Origin: Chloroflexota bacterium
GTDB lineage: Bacteria; Chloroflexota; UBA6077
Reading direction: 5' to 3'
DNA length: 16,004 nt
NCBI GenBank assembly: GCA_023380955.1
Contig: JAMCTB010000222.1
Location: forward strand, 1 to 16,004
In this document: positions 1 through 5,480 of the stretch, piece by piece
Position numbering within the stretch: position 1 is the stretch's first letter
How the letters are laid out: each line of letters begins with the position of its first letter
Position numbers and translations under genes: made by a program
The notes under the pieces: model-generated
Told to the model about the DNA's origin: nothing
The model's input: only the letters and a program-made list of their open reading frames with translations
Databases searched by the model: none

Positions 1-15
1 ACTGTCGCTCACCCC
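1..15. repeat. Left arm of 15-bp perfect inverted repeat
   Basis: ACTGTCGCTCACCCC is the exact reverse complement of bases 225-239. The arms enclose 209 bp that hold the putative promoters of the ModE-like gene. Pairing stops on the inner side (16 against 224); the outer side cannot be followed because this arm starts at the window edge. A perfect 15-bp pair this close together is very unlikely by chance. It could be an invertible-promoter boundary, a duplicated translation-start region of a divergent gene, or a contig-end fold-back artefact. Confidence 0.7.
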
Positions 16-95
16 GTGAGAGAGGGAGGTGAGCTTGAAGATTGGGTTGGTATCGAAAGTACTCTGTGTCATGGAAGGAAGCCTATCACCGACGG

Positions 96-104
96 TGCTA
101 TAAT
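96..104 (+). promoter_or_regulatory. Candidate extended -10 promoter
   Basis: TGCTATAAT is a perfect extended -10 element (TGn plus TATAAT). No good -35 lies 17 nt upstream, which is tolerated by extended -10 promoters. The predicted start is near 111, giving a leader of about 127 nt to the GTG at 238. The palindrome at 120-134 would sit just downstream of that start. Confidence 0.45.
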
Positions 105-119
105 GCCATTACCGATTCC

Positions 120-134
120 GAATAGTACCTATTC
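120..134. promoter_or_regulatory. Palindrome GAATAG-TAC-CTATTC, possible operator
   Basis: Two perfect 6-bp arms flank a 3-bp centre. The site lies about 10-24 bp after the predicted start of the extended -10 promoter and about 40 bp upstream of the second promoter, so it could serve a dimeric repressor. It does not resemble the ModE operator of E. coli as I remember it. No binding protein can be assigned from sequence. Confidence 0.3.
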
Positions 135-173
135 AGTTGAGTTATAGCTGTGAACCTCCGGCATCGTTAGCTC

Positions 174-202
174 TTGACTTGCCCGAGGCGTCATGATACT
201 TT
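174..202 (+). promoter_or_regulatory. Candidate sigma-70-type promoter for the ModE-like gene
   Basis: TTGACT (174-179), a 17-nt spacer, then TACTTT (197-202) preceded by TGA at 194-196, which gives an extended -10 character. The predicted start is near 209, leaving a leader of about 30 nt that contains the Shine-Dalgarno site of the gene at 238. Confidence 0.45.
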
Positions 203-224
203 CTGCATAACGATTCTTCGTCCA

Positions 225-239
225 GGGGTGAGCGACAGT
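225..239. repeat. Right arm of 15-bp perfect inverted repeat
   Basis: GGGGTGAGCGACAGT is the reverse complement of bases 1-15. This arm coincides with the translation-initiation region of the ModE-like gene: it contains the Shine-Dalgarno core and the first two bases of the GTG start. If the intervening DNA inverted, the ribosome site would stay intact while the promoters changed direction. Confidence 0.7.
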
Positions 240-651
240 GGACGACTTGGGTGCGCCCGCCGCGCGAGAAAGGACAGATTTCGATGGAGAGAGGAGTTCG
301 CCCGCCGTGTCTCTCGCCGGGCTCGAGGTGCGCTCCAAGCTGTGGATCGAGGTGAAGGGCAAGGCGGTGCTGAGCGACTACCGAGCCGCGATTCTCGAGG
401 GGATCGAACGCACCGGCTCCCTGACGAAGGCCGCCGAGGAACTGAAGGTTCCGTACCGGACCGCCTGGCAGAGACTGAAGGAGTCGGAGGAGGTGCTGGG
501 GCTGCGGCTTGTCGAGACCCAGTCTGGTGGCGCGGACGGAGGAGGAAGCACCCTCACGCCCACTGCCAAGGAGCTGCTTCGCCGCTACCGTGAGCTCAGC
601 CGGGGTCTGGACGCCCTGGTGGACGGCCGATTCCGGAAAGCCTTCGGCTGA
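238..651 (+). CDS. ModE-like winged-helix regulator, DNA-binding domain only
   Basis: The 137-residue product matches the N-terminal DNA-binding domain of ModE, the molybdate-responsive regulator (LysR-type winged helix). The core starts near residue 28 (LEVRSKLWIEVKGKAVLS). The helix-turn-helix is ILEGIERTGSLTKAAEEL then VPYRTAWQRLKE, followed by a wing around LRLVETQSGGADGGGSTLT and a C-terminal helix. The molybdate-binding TOBE domains of full-length ModE (about 260 residues in E. coli) are absent, so it cannot sense the ligand the same way. GTG 238 has AGGGGTGA six bases upstream. GTG 307 (residue 24) is an alternative start just before the conserved domain. Its neighbours are a Moco riboswitch and a molybdate transporter, so a role in molybdenum control is a sound inference. 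Family call is firm; target genes are unknown. Confidence 0.88.
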   Translation: MDDLGAPAARERTDFDGERSSPAVSLAGLEVRSKLWIEVKGKAVLSDYRAAILEGIERTGSLTKAAEELKVPYRTAWQRLKESEEVLGLRLVETQSGGADGGGSTLTPTAKELLRRYRELSRGLDALVDGRFRKAFG

Positions 652-670
652 TCTTTCTTTTGGCAAGCGT

Positions 671-676
671 TATGAT
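671..676 (+). promoter_or_regulatory. Possible -10 box (TATGAT) upstream of the Moco riboswitch
   Basis: TATGAT differs from TATAAT at one position and would start transcription near 683, about 20 nt before the first riboswitch helix. No convincing -35 is visible. CATAAT at 697-702 is a rival, but its start would fall inside the aptamer. The transporter may instead be read through from the regulator gene. Confidence 0.25.
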
Positions 677-699
677 CCGGCGTGCCGGACGAACCGCAT

Positions 700-838
700 A
701 ATCTCTCCGAGCCCCGCGACCTAAAGGTTGGGAACCCATGGCCAACGGGGCCGTTCGCCGAAACGGCGGGCCTTCCTACGAAGGTCTCGGGTGGGGAAGG
801 AAACGACCCCGCCTCCGCGTGCTTGGAAAGGAGAGGGG
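700..838 (+). promoter_or_regulatory. Moco riboswitch aptamer (Moco RNA motif)
   Basis: The 3' half carries the signature I remember from the E. coli moaA leader: a 7-bp helix capped by an AAGGAAACGA loop, then GCCTCC, then TTGGAAAGG closing the outer helix. Helices seen: outer P1 CTCTCC (703-708) with GGAGAG (830-835); GGTGGGG (790-796) with CCCCGCC (807-813), including one G-U pair; CCTTC with GAAGG just upstream; further pairs such as GTTGG with CCAAC in the 5' half. This class senses molybdenum or tungsten cofactor and is known before Moco synthesis, molybdate transport and molybdoenzyme genes, which fits the transporter at 947. A covariance-model search for RF01055 would settle it. Confidence 0.82.
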
Positions 839-862
839 AGGGACCCGAAACCGGGTTTCTGA

Positions 863-906
863 CGCCCCTCGTGCCTGCCAGCATCCGGGGCGGGGTCTTT
901 CGTTTC
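863..906 (+). terminator. Terminator-like hairpin, possible riboswitch expression platform
   Basis: CGCCCC (863-868) pairs with GGGGCG (887-892), with an inner GTGC/GCAT stem, and is followed by GGGTCTTTCGTTTC. The T-rich tail is interrupted, so termination may be weak. The overlapping segment GGCGGGGTC (889-897) is the exact complement of GACCCCGCC (805-813), the 3' strand of the aptamer's conserved hairpin. The terminator and the folded aptamer could therefore compete. A smaller ACCCG/CGGGT hairpin lies between at about 843-856. Confidence 0.4.
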
Positions 907-946
907 AGCTTGAGCACCAGAATACGGATCGGGGAGGATTGGAACG

Positions 947-2146
947 ATGGCTGCTGTGGATGTGCCGCATCGGGAGGGCGGCGAGGAGAAACAGGAGAAC
1001 CGGCGCGTGCCCAAAGGAAAACCGACGGCCAACCGCTACGACCGGATGGAGTGGGCTGGCGCCTTTGGGGACCTTGGCACCCTCATTCCCTTCGTGGTCG
1101 GCTACATAGCCGTCCTTCACATGGATCCGGTGGGGGTGCTTCTGGCCTTCGGTCTCACCAAGGTGGCCGTTGGCTTCTTCTACCGAACCCCCATGCCGGT
1201 TCAGCCGATGAAGGCCATCGGCGGTGCAGCCATCGGCCAGGGAGGCGTCCTCACCCCGGGCATGGTGTACGGCTCGGGACTGGTAACAGCCGCCATCTGG
1301 CTGCTCCTGGGGTTAACCGGCACCGTGGACAGGCTGGCCAGGCTGGCCTCGGAGCCCGTCGTCAGGGGTATCGTTCTCGGCCTCGGCTTCACCTTCGTCT
1401 TGGAAGCCTTCCGGATGATGGGCAGCGATCCGATGGTGGCCGGAGTGGGGCTCGTCGTCACCTACCTTCTGCTCTCCAACCCCAAGGTGCCCGCCATGTT
1501 CGTTTTGCTGCTCTTCGGCATCGCCGTCGCCATCTTCCAGCAGCCCAACCTTCCCGCAAAGCTGGTCCAGGCCGGGATCGGTCTGCGCCTCCCCTCTCTC
1601 GCCCTCGGAAGCCTCTCCTGGCAGGACGTGCTCTGGGGTGGCCTCATCCTGGCGATCCCGCAGGTTCCTCTCAGCCTCGGCAACGCCTGCATCGCCGTGG
1701 TAGCGGAGAACAACGATCACTTCCCGGATCGGCCCGTCACCGAGCGAAAGGTAGCCACCTCCATGGGGCTGATGAACCTCTTCTCCCCCCTGATCGGCGG
1801 CATCCCCATGTGCCATGGGGCCGGGGGGATGGCCGGACACGTGCGGTTCGGAGCCAGGACCGGAGGGGCGCTCGTGATCCTGGGAAGCCTGATCATCGCC
1901 CTTGGCCTCTTCTTCGGCAACTCCGTGGAGCTGATCTTCCAGATGTTTCCCGTCGCGATCCTGGGGGTGATCCTCTTCTTCGCCGGCATAGAGCTCGCCC
2001 TCTCATCTCGGGACATCGGGGGCAAGAAGGAGGACGTCTACCTCATGCTGGTGACCGCGGCCTTCGCCACCTGGAACATGGGGGCTGCCTTCGTGGCGGG
2101 AGTGTTGCTCCACCAGGGCCTGAAGAGGGGCGTCGTCAAGCTGTAA
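947..2146 (+). CDS. MOT1-family molybdate (sulfate-like) transporter
   Basis: This 399-residue integral membrane protein belongs to the MOT1/SulP-related family that imports molybdate across the cytoplasmic membrane. The two family repeats are clear. Repeat one has EWAGAFGDLGTLIPF and TPMPVQPMKAIGG near residues 35-90. Repeat two has PQVPLSLGNACIAV and the signature PMCHGAGGMAGHVRFGARTGG near residues 235-305, followed by several hydrophobic helices. The start is ATG 947, with GGAGG at 933-937. The soluble, charged N-terminus (about 25 residues) is typical. A Moco riboswitch in its leader would couple uptake to cofactor level, and the upstream ModE-like regulator supports molybdate rather than sulfate as substrate (inference). 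It converges on the multiheme cytochrome gene. I see no clear terminator in the 2147-2184 gap. Confidence 0.88.
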   Translation: MAAVDVPHREGGEEKQENRRVPKGKPTANRYDRMEWAGAFGDLGTLIPFVVGYIAVLHMDPVGVLLAFGLTKVAVGFFYRTPMPVQPMKAIGGAAIGQGGVLTPGMVYGSGLVTAAIWLLLGLTGTVDRLARLASEPVVRGIVLGLGFTFVLEAFRMMGSDPMVAGVGLVVTYLLLSNPKVPAMFVLLLFGIAVAIFQQPNLPAKLVQAGIGLRLPSLALGSLSWQDVLWGGLILAIPQVPLSLGNACIAVVAENNDHFPDRPVTERKVATSMGLMNLFSPLIGGIPMCHGAGGMAGHVRFGARTGGALVILGSLIIALGLFFGNSVELIFQMFPVAILGVILFFAGIELALSSRDIGGKKEDVYLMLVTAAFATWNMGAAFVAGVLLHQGLKRGVVKL

Positions 2147-2219
2147 GATCGACATCGGGGACTGTTACTTTGGGCGCTAAGCTCTCAACCATCGGAAGGT
2201 CTTGAACCCGTGTGGCAGC

Positions 2220-3800
2220 TCAGACAGGCCGTATCGAGTCGCCCCCGATGGTCAGCCGGCATCCCCGTCCCGCCCGAGGCCCCGACACCCGGTCCCCCGG
2301 CGTATGGCAGGTCGTGCACTGCTCCCGACCCTGAACCGGATGGGGCACCGCCATCGGCCCCGAGGATGTCGCCGTGGCCGTCGACGCGGCGGGCGGTTGA
2401 GACGACGGGGAGGTAGCCCCAGCCGCTGCTGGAGCCGGGTAGTGGCAGGTCTGGCAGTCGGCGCCGATGGTCTTGCCGGCTACTTCGCCACTCACGCCCA
2501 CCAGCTTGCCGTGGCAGCGGAAGCAACCCTCGTGGCCGCTCCAGTCAGGATAAGTGCCCGGGGCAACCTTCATGTCGGGGAAGACGCTACCACGGTAGAT
2601 GTTGCCTAGCTCCGCGACCGCCTGCTTTATCTGAGGGCCATACTGGCTATAGGCCTGGGCCTGCTGGCCGCTGTAGTACCCCTCGACGCCGTCGATCCGC
2701 TGCAGCGTCTCCTGGTACTGCTCCTGGCTCAGTTGCGAACGGGGATCGCCCACGGCCATCATCGCCTGCTGCTTGATGAATGGGATGCTCGGGCTGATCT
2801 TTCCCAGGGCCATCGCCTTGTCAACGCTATCCTCGATGGGCGGGAAGCTGTGGGCGGCCCGGTTGTGGCAGTCGATGCAGTCCATGAACCGCTGGTCGCT
2901 CTGGATGCGCGCTGGCGTCACCTGGTACTCCTGGCCCGGGTTGACGTACTCGTCCACGGACCCGTCGGGCTTCTCCACCCGCACCCAGCCGATCTCGCTG
3001 CGGTCCTCGTTGGAAGGCAAGTAGTACACCTTGGCAGAGGTGTGCCAGTGGATCCCCTGGCCCTGGGCGCTGCCACCCACCCGGAAGACCATGGACTGGG
3101 AGCTCGGCGTGTTCTTCTCATCCTGGGCATAGTGAATGGTGGTGCGGACTTGGTTGCCGTAAAACTGCTGCGGCCAGTGGCACTGCTCGCAGGTATCCCG
3201 GCTGGGGCGCAGATCGGTGATGGGAGCGGCGGTGGGGCGCTGGTATAGGTTGAAGGTGTAGTTGAACACCTGACGAATGCCGGAGACCTTGGACTTCACC
3301 AACCAGGAAGCCCTGGGACCTATGTGGCAGCTGGTGCAGGAAACCCGGGCGTGGGCTGAAGCGTCGTAGGCTGCGGCCTCGGGCTGCATCACCCGATGGC
3401 AGATGTCGCCGCAAAACTGCTTGGAGTCCATGAACTCGGCGGCTCCCCAGGTGGTGACGGCCATCAGCGACAAGACGGCTGCGGTCGCGGCTGCGAAGAC
3501 GACGATCCCCCTTCGCTGTCTGGGGTCGTTGAGGTCGAGAAGGGGAAGGGCCTTGGCCACGATGCCCAGCTTGGCCAGGCGGCGGCGCTCCCGCATGGCG
3601 CCGATGGGGATCAGGATCAGTCCAAACACCAGGGCAGCCGGTCCCAACAGGAAGGTGAGGATGCCGGTGTAGGGGTTTGCGATGGCCCCTGTGGCACCCA
3701 GGGCCAGCAGCACCAGGATGATGACGAGGGAGAAGATCGCGATGGTGCCACCCAGGAGGCTGATGGGATTGAGCAGGGTCAACGGAAGCTTTCGTTGCAT
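2220..3800 (-). CDS. NapC/NirT-type multiheme cytochrome c, C-terminus frameshifted
   Basis: The 526-residue product is a membrane-anchored quinol-oxidising cytochrome of the NapC/NirT kind. Hydrophobic segments at about 10-40, 43-68 and 97-119 precede the periplasmic haem region. Seven haem motifs are in frame: C130 (CGDICH, a CX3CH variant), C155 (CTSCH), C204 (CEQCH), C308 (CIDCH), C426 (CFRCH), C449 (CQTCH) and C495 (CTTCH). After the seventh, the frame drifts into unrelated sequence and stops at 2220. The next frame reads GMPADHRGR then CLSCH (2212-2226) and stops at 2185. A one-base loss between about 2266 and 2303 has therefore probably cost the eighth haem; the intact gene would span 2185-3800. 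The ATG has AGAGG five bases upstream. It follows the haem protein at 3912-5114 in one transcript. No catalytic subunit is in view. Confidence 0.88.
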   Translation of the reverse strand: MQRKLPLTLLNPISLLGGTIAIFSLVIILVLLALGATGAIANPYTGILTFLLGPAALVFGLILIPIGAMRERRRLAKLGIVAKALPLLDLNDPRQRRGIVVFAAATAAVLSLMAVTTWGAAEFMDSKQFCGDICHRVMQPEAAAYDASAHARVSCTSCHIGPRASWLVKSKVSGIRQVFNYTFNLYQRPTAAPITDLRPSRDTCEQCHWPQQFYGNQVRTTIHYAQDEKNTPSSQSMVFRVGGSAQGQGIHWHTSAKVYYLPSNEDRSEIGWVRVEKPDGSVDEYVNPGQEYQVTPARIQSDQRFMDCIDCHNRAAHSFPPIEDSVDKAMALGKISPSIPFIKQQAMMAVGDPRSQLSQEQYQETLQRIDGVEGYYSGQQAQAYSQYGPQIKQAVAELGNIYRGSVFPDMKVAPGTYPDWSGHEGCFRCHGKLVGVSGEVAGKTIGADCQTCHYPAPAAAGATSPSSQPPAASTATATSSGPMAVPHPVQGREQCTTCHTPGDRVSGPRAGRGCRLTIGGDSIRPV

Positions 3801-3816
3801 AGTACCTCTACGAGAG

Positions 3817-3848
3817 CCAGAGGGCTTCCCAACTGGGAAGCCCTCTGG
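3817..3848. other. Perfect 14-bp intercistronic hairpin
   Basis: CCAGAGGGCTTCCC (3817-3830) and GGGAAGCCCTCTGG (3835-3848) pair perfectly around a 4-nt loop. The hairpin lies between the two minus-strand cytochrome genes, about 17 bases before the downstream start. No T-run follows on either strand, so a standard intrinsic terminator is unlikely. An RNA stability or processing element that sets different levels of the two cytochromes is more plausible. Confidence 0.75.
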
Positions 3849-3911
3849 GATACTGGTGTACTAGGCCAGCAGCCAGGGTGAGCGATACCAACCGTTAGGC
3901 TTGTCCGGCTG

Positions 3912-5114
3912 CTACTGGGCGAAGACGAGCTTGCTTACAGGCACTTCAGCATGGGCGCTCTCGCCGGGTTGGCGGGTCTTGATGTACATGTCGAAGTCGT
4001 ACTGCCCGGCTGGGTCGAACTTCACGTCATCCCAGTGCCCCGTGTCCATTTTCCGGGCGAACTCGACCGTCCAGACGCCATCCATCCACGCGCCCTTGGC
4101 CTGGATGTCGTTCCAACTCGGGCCAGAGGGGGCGCTCAGGATGCGGCCAGGGATGCGGGTGAACATCGGCACCTTGTTGCCGGCTTTGTCGGTGAGGGTG
4201 CCGTCGGCATCGGCCTTCACGATCTTCTTGGCGAGGCCCGAGTCGATCTCAGACTGTAGCAGGAAGCGGGGGTCACCGACCGAGACGCCACCGGTGCCGG
4301 AGTATGGCTTCCAGTAGAGGGGCACCTCGACGCCTCCCAGCTTCTGAACGTTGTCCGCATAGCCGCGGTTGCCGCCCGAGCTCTCGTCTCTGGTGAAGCC
4401 GCCGGCCGGGTCGGCGTTCTCGTCGTCGCTCAGGCGGAAGTCACGGGCCCAGCCCATAGGGTTGGCGCGAGCCGAGCTGAATTGCCAGTAATCGAGGGTG
4501 GTGCCCTTCGGGGCCACCATCTTCTCTCCGTGGCAGGTCTGAGCGCAGCCGACCGAATCGTAGTTGGGCAGGTTTATGTTGAAGAAGAACCCCATCTCGT
4601 CTTCGTCACCGAAGTCGTCCTCGATTCGCCCCCACGCCTTCTTGGAGGCGTCGTAGGCCCAGTTGCTTCTCTCCACCTGGTAGTTGGAGTCCGGGTACTG
4701 GGCGAGGAAGTAAACCATGTCCCCCGAGTAGACGGACTTGATGGTGATGTTGAACTTGGGGATGCCGAAGGTAGTTACCGGGATCTCGAGGGCGGATGCT
4801 TTGGCCCAGGCCGAGTCGTTGCCGTTGCCGTCGAGGACGGGTGCCGCATCAACCCGGACCGAGGTGAGGATCGGGTTGCCGGTTGGGGCTGGAACGCCAG
4901 CGGGTGCCTCGCTCGGGGCCGCGGGTATCGGCCACACGTAGCCGCCGGCCTTGAAGGTTTCGCCTGTCGCGTTCAGGGCGGGAATGGTCGAATGGCAGGT
5001 GGTACAGGGCTGCCCGGTCTTTGCCGCATAGTCCGTCGTCGCCCCCGCGGGGACGGCTAGGGCAATGACCGCTACCATAGCGGCAGCCAGTGACACGGCT
5101 AGAAGTGCTCTCAA
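3912..5114 (-). CDS. Secreted haem protein with ethylbenzene-dehydrogenase-type domain
   Basis: The 400-residue exported protein starts at TTG 5114, preceded by AGGAGG with a 5-nt spacer. The longer reading from ATG 5168 would put charged residues before the signal peptide and lacks such a site. The signal peptide (RALLAVSLAAAMVAVIALAV) is probably cleaved after PAGA. A CTTCH haem site follows at residues 37-41, then a Pro/Ala linker. Next comes a domain resembling the haem-binding gamma subunit of ethylbenzene dehydrogenase and DMSO-reductase relatives (VDAAPVLDGNGNDSAWAKA; DEDEMGFFFNINLP; WTVEFARKM). Within it is CAQTCHG at 190-195, a CX3CH motif that may bind a second c-type haem. It probably moves electrons between the membrane cytochrome encoded next and a periplasmic partner. 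No molybdopterin subunit is visible, so the substrate is unknown. Confidence 0.85.
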   Translation of the reverse strand: MRALLAVSLAAAMVAVIALAVPAGATTDYAAKTGQPCTTCHSTIPALNATGETFKAGGYVWPIPAAPSEAPAGVPAPTGNPILTSVRVDAAPVLDGNGNDSAWAKASALEIPVTTFGIPKFNITIKSVYSGDMVYFLAQYPDSNYQVERSNWAYDASKKAWGRIEDDFGDEDEMGFFFNINLPNYDSVGCAQTCHGEKMVAPKGTTLDYWQFSSARANPMGWARDFRLSDDENADPAGGFTRDESSGGNRGYADNVQKLGGVEVPLYWKPYSGTGGVSVGDPRFLLQSEIDSGLAKKIVKADADGTLTDKAGNKVPMFTRIPGRILSAPSGPSWNDIQAKGAWMDGVWTVEFARKMDTGHWDDVKFDPAGQYDFDMYIKTRQPGESAHAEVPVSKLVFAQ

Positions 5115-5346
5115 CTGGACCTCCTCGTCAGTTTGCTTCCATCGTAGCTGTCCCAACTGTGGACGCATGAGCAGGGTGCGAAGGGGCGCGACTAGATCCT
5201 GGTGGTAGGCCCTCCTTTCATGGCAGTCTCCCGTTGAAGATGGCGGGAAGCGCCATCAAGCCGCCATCCTGGGAGGGAGGTCCCGAGGGTAGCCTGATGG
5301 CACCCGCAAGCCTCGAAAGAAGATGAAGGGCGCAGGCGGTCTATCA
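5115..5346 (-). promoter_or_regulatory. Long structured 5' leader of the haem-protein gene
   Basis: From the predicted start near 5346 to the TTG at 5114 the leader is about 230 nt. On the minus strand it contains GATGGCGG, GATGGCG 11 nt later, then CCGCCATC (plus-strand 5261-5268, 5251-5257 and 5239-5246). Either upstream copy can pair with the third, giving mutually exclusive hairpins, and CTCCC/GGGAG can close around the longer one. A 9-codon open frame follows. I do not recognise it as a known riboswitch class. The repeats could alternatively be DNA half-sites. Confidence 0.4.
5192..5221 (-). CDS. Possible 9-codon leader peptide (MKGGPTTRI)
   Basis: The ATG at 5221 is preceded by GGGAG with a 6-nt gap and encodes nine residues before TAG. 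It lies directly after the competing hairpins and about 77 nt before the TTG of the haem protein. A leader peptide controlling the downstream gene is conceivable, but so short a frame can arise by chance and no codon bias supports it. Confidence 0.2.
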   Translation of the reverse strand: MKGGPTTRI

Positions 5347-5352
5347 GCTCAT

Positions 5353-5381
5353 ATCAGACATCACATCTGAAAGCATGGCAA
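5353..5381 (-). promoter_or_regulatory. Candidate promoter for the cytochrome pair
   Basis: On the minus strand TTGCCA (5381-5376), a 17-nt spacer and TCTGAT (5358-5353) form a plausible promoter with a start near 5346. An inverted repeat TCAGA-N7-TCTGA (5354-5370) overlaps the -10 region and could be a regulator site. Confidence 0.35.
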
Positions 5382-5404
5382 CGAGGAAAACACGCCTTGT
5401 CGGA

Positions 5405-5434
5405 TAGGTGTTTCCACCTACTTTCGACAGGTGG
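5405..5434. promoter_or_regulatory. Cluster of three AGGTG half-sites, possible operator
   Basis: TAGGTG-TTTC-CACCTA (5405-5420) is a perfect 6-bp inverted repeat. A third half-site, AGGTGG (5429-5434), also pairs with CCACCT (5414-5419). It lies 30-60 bp upstream of the extended -10 of the response-regulator gene, an activator or autoregulator position. It also lies between the divergent regulator and cytochrome promoters. Binding by the encoded NarL-type regulator is a guess. Confidence 0.35.
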
Positions 5435-5461
5435 TTACATCGCTGGAAAGTTGGCCGGGGC

Positions 5462-5470
5462 TGCTAGAAT
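5462..5470 (+). promoter_or_regulatory. Extended -10 promoter giving a near-leaderless mRNA
   Basis: TGCTAGAAT has the TGn motif and five of six -10 bases. The predicted start (about 5477) is within a few bases of the ATG at 5481. This would explain why the gene has no Shine-Dalgarno site. No good -35 is present, which is compatible with control from the repeat cluster upstream. Confidence 0.4.
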
Positions 5471-5480
5471 ACAAAGTACG

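Noticed and set aside
682..2205. A long + strand open frame through the riboswitch and transporter
   Set aside because: It is a +1 shadow of the MOT1 gene: its translation is rich in Arg, Gly and His with no membrane helices or known motif, while the 947-2146 frame has clear family signatures.
3817..3848. The perfect hairpin as an intrinsic terminator
   Set aside because: Neither strand has a T-run after the stem, and it lies inside a probable two-gene transcript, so I list it as a structural RNA element instead.
3873..3886. Similarity of CCAGGGTGAGCGA to the inverted-repeat arm at 222-239
   Set aside because: Only 10 contiguous bases match the arm and the surroundings differ; this could be chance in GC-rich sequence and is not used as a third repeat copy.
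5115..5168. ATG 5168 as the start of the EB_dh-type haem protein
   Set aside because: It has no good ribosome site and adds 18 mostly polar or charged residues before the signal peptide; TTG 5114 has AGGAGG at ideal spacing.
5239..5268. The GATGGCG/CGCCATC repeats as part of a known c-di-GMP, cobalamin or SAM riboswitch
   Set aside because: The conserved core sequences I know for those classes are not present, so no class name is assigned.
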